From Candidatus Harpocratesius repetitus (GTDB lineage: Archaea > Asgardarchaeota > Lokiarchaeia > Sigyniarchaeales > Promethearchaeaceae): 64,000 nt of DNA. This document shows positions 51,518 to 61,595 of the stretch, piece by piece (positions within the stretch are counted from its first letter, which is position 1; every line of letters begins with the position of its first letter). The position numbers and the translations under genes are program-made. The stretch is taken from the NCBI GenBank assembly GCA_021498095.1, contig JAIZWK010000001.1:2157666-2221665 (forward strand), read 5' to 3'. The notes below the pieces were generated by a model that worked only from the letters and a program-made list of their open reading frames with translations, ran no database searches and was not told where the DNA came from.

Positions 51518-52468
51518 ATGCAAGACATAGCTTTAAACAGAGAGAATCTTTCACAATCATCTGGAAATATTAAATCTTTTTTACTTTTTCTTTATTTAAG
51601 TGAATATTTTGTTTTTGCGTTTTTATTCGATAATCCAATCATTTTGGTTCTTTTATTTATATTACTTATTATTATTATTTGCATTTTTAAAATTCAAAAA
51701 AAAATTGCTATGTTATCCAGAATGATTTTAATTATTTCACTTTTTATGATGTTGATCAGTACATTGTTGAATCCAAGTGGAGATCATGTGATTTTTAGTT
51801 TATGGGAGCCAAAGCACTTTTTTCCTATAATAAACATAACAATCGAAAATCTTGTTGGAACAGGAATAAATATTCTTCGTTTATGTATTGTATTATATTG
51901 CTTTGGGATATTCAATATTCTTATTGATAATGATGATTTACTACGAATTTTAATGAAACTCCATATTCCTCATAAAATTATCCTATTAATTACTCTTTCT
52001 TTGAAATTTTTTCCATTATTAAATCGAGATTTTAACCATCTGCAAGATATTAATAAACTTCGAAGATATTCAATAGAACCTAATAAAAAAAATCGCAGAA
52101 GCGACATAAGGATTAAGGGGGAAATCTTACTTCCATTACTGACAAATTCGCTAGAAAGATCAATTCAAATCGCTCAAGCTCTTGACGTCAGAGCTTTTGG
52201 TTATAGTAAAAAAAGAACCAATTTCTTTCAATATAAAATTAGTAAATTTGACATTATAGCGATTATAAATTTAATTCTCTTAGGAAGCGGAGTTATTCAT
52301 CTTTGGATAATTGGATTGTTGGAATTTTCTGTATATCCGAGCATTTCCTCAAGTATTTTAACACAGTTGGATTTATTTACAATATTATTCTTATTTGTTC
52401 TAAATCTCTTTTTAATTTTATATTTCTCATTCTCAAAAAAAGATTTTCAGGAGGAATTTAATGATTAA
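51518..52468 (+). CDS. ECF transporter transmembrane protein (EcfT/CbiQ type)
   Basis: The scaffold subunit of a second ECF importer. About six membrane helices; the cytoplasmic coupling segment contains the family motif in IQIAQALDVRAFGYSKKRT (A-x-x-x-R-A/G-F), which contacts the ATPases. An upstream block HIPHKIILLITLSLKFFPLL also fits EcfT. It overlaps the following ATPase gene by 8 bases and is the first gene of a four-gene operon (T, A-A, S, surface protein). Substrate unknown. Confidence 0.88.
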   Translation: MQDIALNRENLSQSSGNIKSFLLFLYLSEYFVFAFLFDNPIILVLLFILLIIIICIFKIQKKIAMLSRMILIISLFMMLISTLLNPSGDHVIFSLWEPKHFFPIINITIENLVGTGINILRLCIVLYCFGIFNILIDNDDLLRILMKLHIPHKIILLITLSLKFFPLLNRDFNHLQDINKLRRYSIEPNKKNRRSDIRIKGEILLPLLTNSLERSIQIAQALDVRAFGYSKKRTNFFQYKISKFDIIAIINLILLGSGVIHLWIIGLLEFSVYPSISSSILTQLDLFTILFLFVLNLFLILYFSFSKKDFQEEFND

Positions 52469-54209
52469 AATATCAAATTTTACTTTTCAATATAATTCTA
52501 GTCCAAACCCAATATTAACTAATATAAATCTAAAAATCAAATCTGGTGAATTTGTTCTTCTCTTAGGTTCTTCTGGAAGTGGAAAATCGACTTTATTACG
52601 TGCATTAAATGGACTAATTCCACATTTTTTTGGTGGAATATATAAAGGTGAAATTATTATTGATGATAAGAATCCAATTCAATATCCTCCAAATCAATTA
52701 GCTCAAAAAATTGGTTATATCTTTCAGAATCCTGATAATCAGTTATTAATGGAAAAAGTTTTCTCTGAATTGATATTTGGACTGGAAAATCTGGGCTTTT
52801 CCCGAGATGTAATCGAAGATCGAGTTAAATACCAAATTTCCCGATTCAATTTGGTTCCTATATTAAATCAAAAAACATATAATTTATCTGGAGGACAAAA
52901 GCAAATTGTAGCATTAGCCTCAATTTTAGCTATGTCTCCTAAGATTTTACTTTTAGATGAGCCAACATCTGAGTTAGATCCATTTGCGCGCGCTCATTTT
53001 CTACAGAATCTTTTCAATTTACATGCAACACACCAATACACAATAATTATGATCGAACATAATATAGAACATGTAATTGATTATATTGATCGTATCATAT
53101 ATTTAGAACATGGTAAAATTATTTTCAATGGAATTCCTAAACAATTTTTTAACCAATTTGCAGAAAATTCTATGATCCCTACGACTTCCCTAATCAAATT
53201 AGCTTATCAAGTCAAAAAATATGAGAATAGGAATAATAATTATTTGAAAAATGAATATCTTCCTCTCAATACACAGCAGTTTTCATCTGAATTTTCAGAC
53301 TTTTTTCTCGCAAGACAGGAAAAAATTTTATTTAATTTCCAGAACCCCTTAAATTATAAGCAAGAATGCAATAATTCAACAAATTACCGTTTAAATGTGA
53401 AAAATCTTGAATTATCATATACTTTAACTATCCCTATTCTACAGAATATTTCATTTTCTGGTTGTTCTCATGAAATAATTTGTATTATGGGTAAAAATGG
53501 GTGTGGTAAAACCACATTATTAAAATCTATTGCTGGTTTAATCCATCCGACTAATGGAACAATTAAAATTAGTATAGATAAAAAAGAAAATGCTTCAGAT
53601 TTCCAATCAACATCGCAAATTAGTCTTGTATTTCAAAATCCTTCCATTCAATTTTATCGAGATAGTGTATATGAAGAATTAGATGCGCAATTACTTCCTT
53701 TTTGCAATTCTAAATTAGAGCGTGATAAAAGAATTGAAAATATTCTAGATTTTTTCGATCTTAAACAATTTAAACTTCAATATCCTCGTTATTTATCATT
53801 AGGAGAACAACAAAGATTAGCGTTAGGTTGTGCATTAATTACAGAACCTGCAATTTTATTACTTGATGAACCCACTCATGGAATGGATCAAAAACAAAAA
53901 GTTCGTCTACTTCAATATATTGAAAGAATTAAGGAAAAAGGATGTCTAATTTTAATTGCTACCCACGATTTAGAGTTAGTTTCATCTATTGCATCAAAAA
54001 TTCTGTATTTAGAAGATAAAAAGATTAAATGGCAAGGAATTCCACAAGAAATTCTCCCTTATTATACTCCATTTACTACTGAAATCAACTCTGCCATGAA
54101 TCTTATTTTTCAACGACCGACCCCTTTTTTAACAGTAGAGAACGTTATTGAAGTATTCATGGATGATGCAAAAGAATGTTTTGAGCAGAATGTAATGGAT
54201 GTGTTGTAA
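52461..54209 (+). CDS. ECF transporter duplicated ATPase (EcfA-EcfA' fusion)
   Basis: Two ABC ATPases in one 582-aa chain. The first (about 1-235) has Walker A GSSGSGKST, VIFQNPDNQ-like Q-loop (YIFQNPDNQ), signature LSGGQKQ and Walker B ILLLDEP. The second (about 308-545) has Walker A GKNGCGKTT, VFQNPSIQ, signature LSLGEQQ and Walker B ILLLDEP. A strong GGAGG (52450-52454) precedes the ATG, which lies inside the EcfT gene. It powers the importer formed with the EcfT upstream and the S component downstream. Confidence 0.92.
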   Translation: MIKISNFTFQYNSSPNPILTNINLKIKSGEFVLLLGSSGSGKSTLLRALNGLIPHFFGGIYKGEIIIDDKNPIQYPPNQLAQKIGYIFQNPDNQLLMEKVFSELIFGLENLGFSRDVIEDRVKYQISRFNLVPILNQKTYNLSGGQKQIVALASILAMSPKILLLDEPTSELDPFARAHFLQNLFNLHATHQYTIIMIEHNIEHVIDYIDRIIYLEHGKIIFNGIPKQFFNQFAENSMIPTTSLIKLAYQVKKYENRNNNYLKNEYLPLNTQQFSSEFSDFFLARQEKILFNFQNPLNYKQECNNSTNYRLNVKNLELSYTLTIPILQNISFSGCSHEIICIMGKNGCGKTTLLKSIAGLIHPTNGTIKISIDKKENASDFQSTSQISLVFQNPSIQFYRDSVYEELDAQLLPFCNSKLERDKRIENILDFFDLKQFKLQYPRYLSLGEQQRLALGCALITEPAILLLDEPTHGMDQKQKVRLLQYIERIKEKGCLILIATHDLELVSSIASKILYLEDKKIKWQGIPQEILPYYTPFTTEINSAMNLIFQRPTPFLTVENVIEVFMDDAKECFEQNVMDVL

Positions 54210-54210
54210 T

Positions 54211-54942
54211 ATGAAGAAATCGAGAATAATTCTTTTCCTTTTAGTTATATATAGTATTTGTTTGCTCGTTTTCCAAGATTTAATAACATGGCGTTTTCTT
54301 GGTAGTAAAAATTCTATCTTTGGGATTTTGATAAACGTATTCATTATCTTTTTCTTTCTAATCATGGGAGTATATTTCCATTTAGAAGAAAGTACTCTCT
54401 CTTCGAAAGAGATTACATTAATCGCCATCTATAGTGCTTTTACCGCTCTTGCCAGGGTACCATTTGTGGCTTTACCAAGTGTTCAACCTTGCTCTTTTCT
54501 AATATTTGTTTCTGGTATTGTATTTGGATCATTTATTGGTTTTATGATAGGAGCAAATACTGCCATTTTATCAAATATGTTTTTAGGACAGGGTCCATGG
54601 ACAATTTATCAAATTATTGCTTGGGGTTTTGTTGGGATTGTTGGTGGATTATGTCACCCTTTGCATCGTAAACTATATATCAAAAAATATTTGTATTTTC
54701 TAGCCATTTTAATTTTCATTTTAGGATTTATTTATGGTGGTATAATGAATATATGGTCTTGGCTCTTAAACCCCCCTTTGACCTTAACTTCATTTTTAGT
54801 ATTGTATCTTTCAAGTTTTCCATTTGATTTGGCACATGCAATCTCTAATTTCACGTTTTTTATTTACTTTGGGGAGAAAACCATAAATATACTAAATCGA
54901 TATCATGATCGATTTTATCTGCAAATGAATCAGGAAAAATAA
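54211..54942 (+). CDS. ECF transporter substrate-binding (S) component
   Basis: A membrane protein of 243 aa with about seven hydrophobic segments. The block LIAIYSAFTALARVPFVALP, VQPCSFLIFVSGIVFGSFIG and FLGQGPWTIYQIIAWGFVG is characteristic of ECF S components. It begins one base after the stop of the ATPase gene (TAA, then ATG at 54211); an in-frame ATG at 54199 overlaps that gene and is less likely. The NMFLGQGPWT motif is shared with S components predicted for cobalamin or queuosine-type substrates, but the substrate is not decided by sequence alone. Confidence 0.83.
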   Translation: MKKSRIILFLLVIYSICLLVFQDLITWRFLGSKNSIFGILINVFIIFFFLIMGVYFHLEESTLSSKEITLIAIYSAFTALARVPFVALPSVQPCSFLIFVSGIVFGSFIGFMIGANTAILSNMFLGQGPWTIYQIIAWGFVGIVGGLCHPLHRKLYIKKYLYFLAILIFILGFIYGGIMNIWSWLLNPPLTLTSFLVLYLSSFPFDLAHAISNFTFFIYFGEKTINILNRYHDRFYLQMNQEK

Positions 54943-55009
54943 TTCCAAAATTTTTTATTTAGATAAAATTATCTTTCCGTTATTAGTCGTATTTTATCGA
55001 GGTGAGTTT

Positions 55010-56206
55010 TTGAATAATCAATCTTCAAAATTATCTAAAATTGTATTTATCTTACTAATGATTTCATTTGCTAATGGCTTTTTCTTTGGTTTTCTTTATT
55101 CTAATGAGGGTGATTTACGAAATAATCATAAAATTGAACATCTAAATTCAGAAAATATAAATAAAATGATCCAATCCCCTCTAAAAGCAGATTTAGATAA
55201 TCCAATAATCGCTGATCATAGAATTGCAAATATAGTTCGCTTAGATCAAATTCCTGAAACAGCTATTGAGCAGGCTAAACAAGCTCTTCATATTGCTTAT
55301 CAACACACTTCACATGGATCACAAATTATTAGTGGTATGAATTATCTTCCAAATTTTAAGGAAAATAATGGGGGAACTCTCGGTTTGTACGCATGGAATG
55401 ATGGACCTTTAGAAGGGGCTCTTGATATTGATGATTACTTTGCAGATGGGGGGGATTTAGGTCATTTAGGTGATTTAACGTGGGCAGAACAAACTAGAAC
55501 ATATTTAGATGATTCTAATCATGCAGATGTTAATGTAATTATGTGGTCTTGGTGTGGTGGCGTCTCCGATAACACAGAAGAAGGAATAAATACTTATCTA
55601 AATGAAATGAATTCACTTGAAAATGAATATCCAAATGTTTTATTTATTTATATGACAGGTCACGCAGATGGCTCAGGTCTTGAAGGTAATTTACATATAA
55701 GAAACCAACAAATTCGAGATTACTGCATAGCTAATAACAAAATTCTCTATGATTTCTATGATATTGAATGTTACAATCCTGATGGAGATTATTTTGGTGA
55801 TAAATATATGACAGATGCTTGCGACTACGATTCCGATGGAGATACATACCCAGATTCAAATTGGGCAGAAGAATGGCAAGAAAATCACACAAAAGATATT
55901 GAGTGGTACGAGTGTAGTCCTGCCCACGCTTCAACCGCTCATGTAATGGGTAATATGAAAGCATATGCAGCATGGTGGCTTTTTTCAGTTCTTGCAGGAT
56001 GGAATTCAACTATAACATCAACAACTACTTCTTCAAGCAGTTCATCAACTTCATCTGATTCAACTAATGATACAAGTAACTCACAAAATGCTGATACATC
56101 TGATAATTTATTTGATAATAAACCTGTGATAATTGGTTTGGGATTTACTATGGGGATGTTTGTTCTTTTGGGAGGTGTGTATAGCTTAATAAAGAAAAAT
56201 TGGTAA
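55010..56206 (+). CDS. Membrane-anchored extracellular protein, SGNH-hydrolase-like, in ECF operon
   Basis: Starts with TTG at 55010; GAGGTGA (54999-55005) immediately before it decides the start. A signal/anchor helix (about 9-29) leads to a large extracellular domain of about 320 residues, then a Ser/Thr-rich linker and a C-terminal membrane helix with a KKNW tail. The domain has HIAYQHTSHGSQIISGMNYL and FIYMTGHADGSG, with a late SPAHASTAHVMGNMKAYA, which could supply Ser, Asp and His of an SGNH-type esterase. This is a tentative reading. Linkage to the ECF genes suggests it frees or captures the substrate taken up. Confidence 0.68.
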   Translation: MNNQSSKLSKIVFILLMISFANGFFFGFLYSNEGDLRNNHKIEHLNSENINKMIQSPLKADLDNPIIADHRIANIVRLDQIPETAIEQAKQALHIAYQHTSHGSQIISGMNYLPNFKENNGGTLGLYAWNDGPLEGALDIDDYFADGGDLGHLGDLTWAEQTRTYLDDSNHADVNVIMWSWCGGVSDNTEEGINTYLNEMNSLENEYPNVLFIYMTGHADGSGLEGNLHIRNQQIRDYCIANNKILYDFYDIECYNPDGDYFGDKYMTDACDYDSDGDTYPDSNWAEEWQENHTKDIEWYECSPAHASTAHVMGNMKAYAAWWLFSVLAGWNSTITSTTTSSSSSSTSSDSTNDTSNSQNADTSDNLFDNKPVIIGLGFTMGMFVLLGGVYSLIKKNW

Positions 56207-56249
56207 AAAAACAAAAATAAATAGTAAACAAATGAAGAAAAATTGCATT

Positions 56250-57590
<1,341 letters not shown>

Positions 57591-57797
57591 TTAAAAAACC
57601 GATAAAATTTAAGATTTTTCACAGTAATTTCATTACTCTAAATACTAAAAGAAATCTAAACCAACAGCAGAAAAAATCAAACACTAAATTTTATATGTTA
57701 AAATAATCAAATCTTAAATAATAATTAATTTGGATATACATTAGATCAGGATTAAATGTGATCATCTTAATAAATTTTATAATCGATTGTAAACGAG

Positions 57798-58577
57798 ATG
57801 TTTCGTGTGGTTAAAGATAAACTTAATCAAATCATTAAATTTCTTTCAGAAGGAATGGATGAACTATCTGATACTTTAGAATCAACTGCCAAAGCAATCA
57901 ATGCATTTCAAAAATCTTTAGTTAAGGTAAAAAAAGATCTGAAGCGAGTAAAGGAAATAAAAAACAAAGAAGGAACTACGGCAGTTACAGTGGAAAAAAC
58001 TGCACCCTTATTAGGGAGATCAAAAGGTAAAGAAGCTGCAAAAGAGAAAGCTGCCTCGCTTTTATTTAATATGCTTTCTGGTGGAAAAGCGGAGATATCT
58101 TCGACTTCTCCAGCTACTGTTTCAAGTTCATCTGCAGTTAAGACACCTTCTGGATCGCCAAAAGCTGGATCTCCAAGTGGACCACCTAAAGCAGGACCTC
58201 CAAGTGGACCACCTAAAGCAGGACCTCCAAGTGGACCACCAAAAGGACCTCCAAGTGGACCACCATCAAGTCCTCCTGGAGGAATGCCTGCACCTCCAAA
58301 AATGCCTCCCGCAGCATCAAAAGGTTTACCTGCACCTCCAAAAATGCCTCCTTCAGGACCTCCTAAAACTGGGCCTTCAGCTCCACCTAGTGGTTTGCCA
58401 AAACCTCCAAGTGTTCCTCCTACAAGTCCCCCAAAAATTACTCCTCCAAGTGCACCTCCATCAGCATCAAGTACAGCTCCAAGTACAGCAGCAGCTTCAA
58501 ATGCTGGATTAGGAGGTTTGAGGGAGGAAATGTTAAAGGAATTAGATAGGCTTAAAAAAATAATGCGAGGAACTTAA
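57798..58577 (+). CDS. Polyproline-rich protein with N-terminal coiled coil
   Basis: A 259-aa protein with three parts. Residues 1-60 form a helix with heptad pattern (LNQIIKFLSEGMDELSDTLE, AFQKSLVKVKKDLKRVKEIK), likely an oligomerising coil. Residues about 115-235 are a proline-rich region built of repeats such as SGPPKAGPPSGPP and LPAPPKMPP, several with consecutive or regularly spaced prolines. The last 20 residues (LREEMLKELDRLKKIMRGT) form a short amphipathic helix. The layout (coil, polyproline, short C-terminal helix) recalls actin-nucleation-promoting factors of eukaryotes, whose polyproline binds profilin. No WH2 consensus is certain; function is inferred only from architecture. Confidence 0.75.
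   Translation: MFRVVKDKLNQIIKFLSEGMDELSDTLESTAKAINAFQKSLVKVKKDLKRVKEIKNKEGTTAVTVEKTAPLLGRSKGKEAAKEKAASLLFNMLSGGKAEISSTSPATVSSSSAVKTPSGSPKAGSPSGPPKAGPPSGPPKAGPPSGPPKGPPSGPPSSPPGGMPAPPKMPPAASKGLPAPPKMPPSGPPKTGPSAPPSGLPKPPSVPPTSPPKITPPSAPPSASSTAPSTAAASNAGLGGLREEMLKELDRLKKIMRGT
58167..58268 (+). repeat. 27-bp tandem repeats encoding GPPSGPPKA
   Basis: Unit GGATCTCCAAGTGGACCACC plus taaagca (58167-58193) recurs almost identically at 58194-58220, with shortened copies at 58221-58244 and 58245-58268. It is the repetitive core of the polyproline region and may vary in copy number. Confidence 0.75.
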
Positions 58578-58583
58578 TTAAAA

Positions 58584-61469
58584 TCATTTAATTCTTTTCT
58601 TTTTTATTCTCATTTCGATTATTTTCTGAAGATCTCTATGAAATTGTTGAATTTGTACAGAACATTCAAGAATTGAAAGAATTTTCTGATCTAACTTAAT
58701 TTTTTCTTTTCTTTGAATATCTTGACTAACTGGTAAGAATTCGATTTTTAGAATGTTTTGGGATAACGCTATCAATTCTTTTTTCTGAGAAACAGTTAAT
58801 TTTTCAATTTTTAAAATCATTATTTTTGCTATATCGAAACTTGCAGTATCGAGAGCTCCACCTCCAAAATTAGTTCTGCCATGCAATTCTATGCTAAAAG
58901 GAAATAGTGAAGATAATAAAATAGCTATAACTAAATTTCTATCGTTAGAATATAAAGGAAAAAGATCTAACTGATAAAATGTATTATTTGCAATAATATC
59001 TGGTTTAGTAAGAACGACTCGAAAAGTATCATTGAATATCTTTTGAATATAAATATTTTGATAAATTTTGGTTTTTGATTTTTTAGAAATATCATTCAAC
59101 TGGCTTTTTTCGGTTTTTGGTTTAAGACAATACCATGAATTTGGATCTTTCTTATATTTTTGATGAAATGATGCTAGATTATTGATACCTTGGATAATTC
59201 TTCCCCGATTTGCACCTTTTTTGATTGTAATTCTTTTTGATTCAGCATATTCAATATATTCCAAGGTATGATAAAATCCTTGCTGTTTAAGTTCCATTTT
59301 AGTCAAATTTGTATAGAAAAGATATGTATTTAGATCCTTATTATCAAGTAATGGAATATTTACCTGTTTAGGAGATAATAAAAATGGACGAAGAACTTGA
59401 TCTTCAAGAATAAAAGTATCCCCATAACCATTTTTATAAGAATTATCTGAAACTTTTCTTAACACAAAAAAATCGTTGCAGTTAGTTGTGATTCCTCTTG
59501 TAATTTTTCCGTAATCGCCCAAATATGCCAATTTTGAACCCAAAAGACTTCTAAAAACAAAAAAACTTTTGGGTGCAATAAAAAAGTAATTTCCCCATTG
59601 ATATCCTTGATAAATAATATCAGATATATTTGGTCTAATTCTGTTTTCGTTTTTTCTTTCGTTCGTCCAATTAAACATAGTCATTGAAGAGATCTGGATT
59701 AATCTATAGGACATATCTTTAGAATTTATTATGGACCACTTACTAAAAGAATTAGAATTGTTAGTATGGTTTTTAATTAAATAGGGACTTTGATTTTTTA
59801 TTTTAATTTGATTCCACAATTCTTGGGAAAGAATTAGTTGAAGGAATGGCTTGAAATCTTGAAAATCTAATAAATGAAATGGTTTGTTCCAGCGAATAAA
59901 AGAATTATTTACTTCAAATGTTGGAAGAAGGAATTTTTCTTCTTTGTTTTTTCTTATTTTACTAAAAAATGATATTACTGTATTGATCTCTGCAAATTTG
60001 AACGAACGGGCTGAATTATCAGCTATTTGCCATATTTTCATGAAACGGAGTAAAAATTCTTGAAATTGATAGCCATATTTAACATTCATCCATGAATTAG
60101 AAGTGATGAATGATAAAACACCGTAAGGGGATAATAATTCGGCGCTATGCAGAAAAAAATACAGGCTGTAATCCATATGATTGTTGAAATCTATTTTAAA
60201 TTGATTCTTGAATTGAATTAATTTTTTGTTTAATTTATCTCTATATTGCTCAGGAGAAAGAAAAGGTATGCTTCGCATATCACGCAAGTCTCGATGGCGA
60301 ATGTATGGAGGATTACCAATTATAAGATCAAATTTAATAGATTTATTTGGTAATTTTTCATTGAATTCAAATAAATAATCTGCTTGAATTAAATGGACAG
60401 AATGATTAATAAATTCTTGAATTTGATTGAGATTTCTCTCAAATATCAAGAATAATACGCACCAAATTCTAAAATTAGTTATATAAAGTGCAGTTAAACG
60501 TAAATCGCATCCGAATATTTGAAAATTTTTTAATAATTCATGATAATCTTTAGGATTATTAAATGAGGGGATAATAAATTTCATTAATTGGAGAAATCTA
60601 ATAATAAAGGCGCCAGATCCACAAGATGGATCTAAAACATTAAATGAATTTGATAGAAATAATCCTTCTTTATTAAAATTTTGATTTGAAAGTATTTTTT
60701 TTCTAAAATTCATGATTTCATTTTGGTTAATTATAAATTCATTATCATGTTTTGATTGAAAAACGCGTTGAAATAATAAAATAATCCATTTTTCTGCATT
60801 AATTCGCGTATTTTTTGTGAATTTATCCGAAATATTCAAAATGTAATATACTAAACTAAATAGAATCGAATATGATACTTCTGCCAATGGAGAGAAAAAT
60901 GTTCCACTATGAGCTAGATCTTGCTCTTCATTTAGAATTATATGTTGATAAAAGTAATCTAAAAATGCAGGAGTTATTTTAGTTGTAGAATTCGAGTTAT
61001 TTTTATGTAAATCAGAAGATTCTTTTATATTATATATAATCGATGATTTTTGTAATTTTTGAAAGCCTTTAACTATATCTGAATTAACAAAAATCGGTTG
61101 TTCTTCTTTATTTTCATGTTTTTGATACTGAAATATCTCTGGAAGTACATCCTTCTCACAATGGAATATATCTGAAAGTTCTTTTTCGAATGCCTGTTCA
61201 TTAACAAGATAAAGTTGATCAAGATTTGATTGATCCTGTTTCTCGAAAAGAATTGAAATAATATTTCGAGAATTCTTTTGGGATTGCAATTTTTGATGCT
61301 TTGTTGACTTCAAAATCATAAAACCCACAAATCTTAAGAAGAATAGATTAATTCGATCTATATTTTGCTTTATGATCAAAGTTTTATCTATACTCACATT
61401 CATCCTTTGAAAATTAATCCATTTTTTACGGATAGTATCAAGTTGTTGGATCCATTCCCTAATATCCAT
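58584..61469 (-). CDS. Large N6-adenine DNA methyltransferase (Eco57I/type IIG-like)
   Basis: A 961-aa protein with a gamma-class methyltransferase core: SAM motif DPSCGSGAFIIRF (about residue 272 on), preceded by SGTFFSPLAEVSYSILF, then catalytic NPPY in LIIGNPPYIRHRDL. The C-terminal 450 residues would be target recognition regions (GRTNFGGGALDTASFDIAKI). In type IIG enzymes a PD-(D/E)xK nuclease occupies the N-terminus; I see no clear motif in the first 260 residues, so cleavage activity is doubtful. A BREX PglX-like role is another option, but no partner genes are present. It converges with the polyproline-protein gene 6 bases away. Confidence 0.85.
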   Translation of the reverse strand: MDIREWIQQLDTIRKKWINFQRMNVSIDKTLIIKQNIDRINLFFLRFVGFMILKSTKHQKLQSQKNSRNIISILFEKQDQSNLDQLYLVNEQAFEKELSDIFHCEKDVLPEIFQYQKHENKEEQPIFVNSDIVKGFQKLQKSSIIYNIKESSDLHKNNSNSTTKITPAFLDYFYQHIILNEEQDLAHSGTFFSPLAEVSYSILFSLVYYILNISDKFTKNTRINAEKWIILLFQRVFQSKHDNEFIINQNEIMNFRKKILSNQNFNKEGLFLSNSFNVLDPSCGSGAFIIRFLQLMKFIIPSFNNPKDYHELLKNFQIFGCDLRLTALYITNFRIWCVLFLIFERNLNQIQEFINHSVHLIQADYLFEFNEKLPNKSIKFDLIIGNPPYIRHRDLRDMRSIPFLSPEQYRDKLNKKLIQFKNQFKIDFNNHMDYSLYFFLHSAELLSPYGVLSFITSNSWMNVKYGYQFQEFLLRFMKIWQIADNSARSFKFAEINTVISFFSKIRKNKEEKFLLPTFEVNNSFIRWNKPFHLLDFQDFKPFLQLILSQELWNQIKIKNQSPYLIKNHTNNSNSFSKWSIINSKDMSYRLIQISSMTMFNWTNERKNENRIRPNISDIIYQGYQWGNYFFIAPKSFFVFRSLLGSKLAYLGDYGKITRGITTNCNDFFVLRKVSDNSYKNGYGDTFILEDQVLRPFLLSPKQVNIPLLDNKDLNTYLFYTNLTKMELKQQGFYHTLEYIEYAESKRITIKKGANRGRIIQGINNLASFHQKYKKDPNSWYCLKPKTEKSQLNDISKKSKTKIYQNIYIQKIFNDTFRVVLTKPDIIANNTFYQLDLFPLYSNDRNLVIAILLSSLFPFSIELHGRTNFGGGALDTASFDIAKIMILKIEKLTVSQKKELIALSQNILKIEFLPVSQDIQRKEKIKLDQKILSILECSVQIQQFHRDLQKIIEMRIKKKRIK

Positions 61470-61595
61470 ATAATTTCATAGGTATATAGCTTTCTTTAAA
61501 AATATCTTTTTTTCTTGTTTTAATATTTCATTAGAAAATTCTTATTCCGTTTTAATTTAGAATTCTAAAATTTGATGTGATTAAAAATTTAAAGG

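Noticed and set aside
58081-58512. Second plus-strand frame inside the polyproline gene (143 codons, Leu/Gln-rich)
   Set aside because: It is a shifted reading of the proline repeats with no independent start signal.
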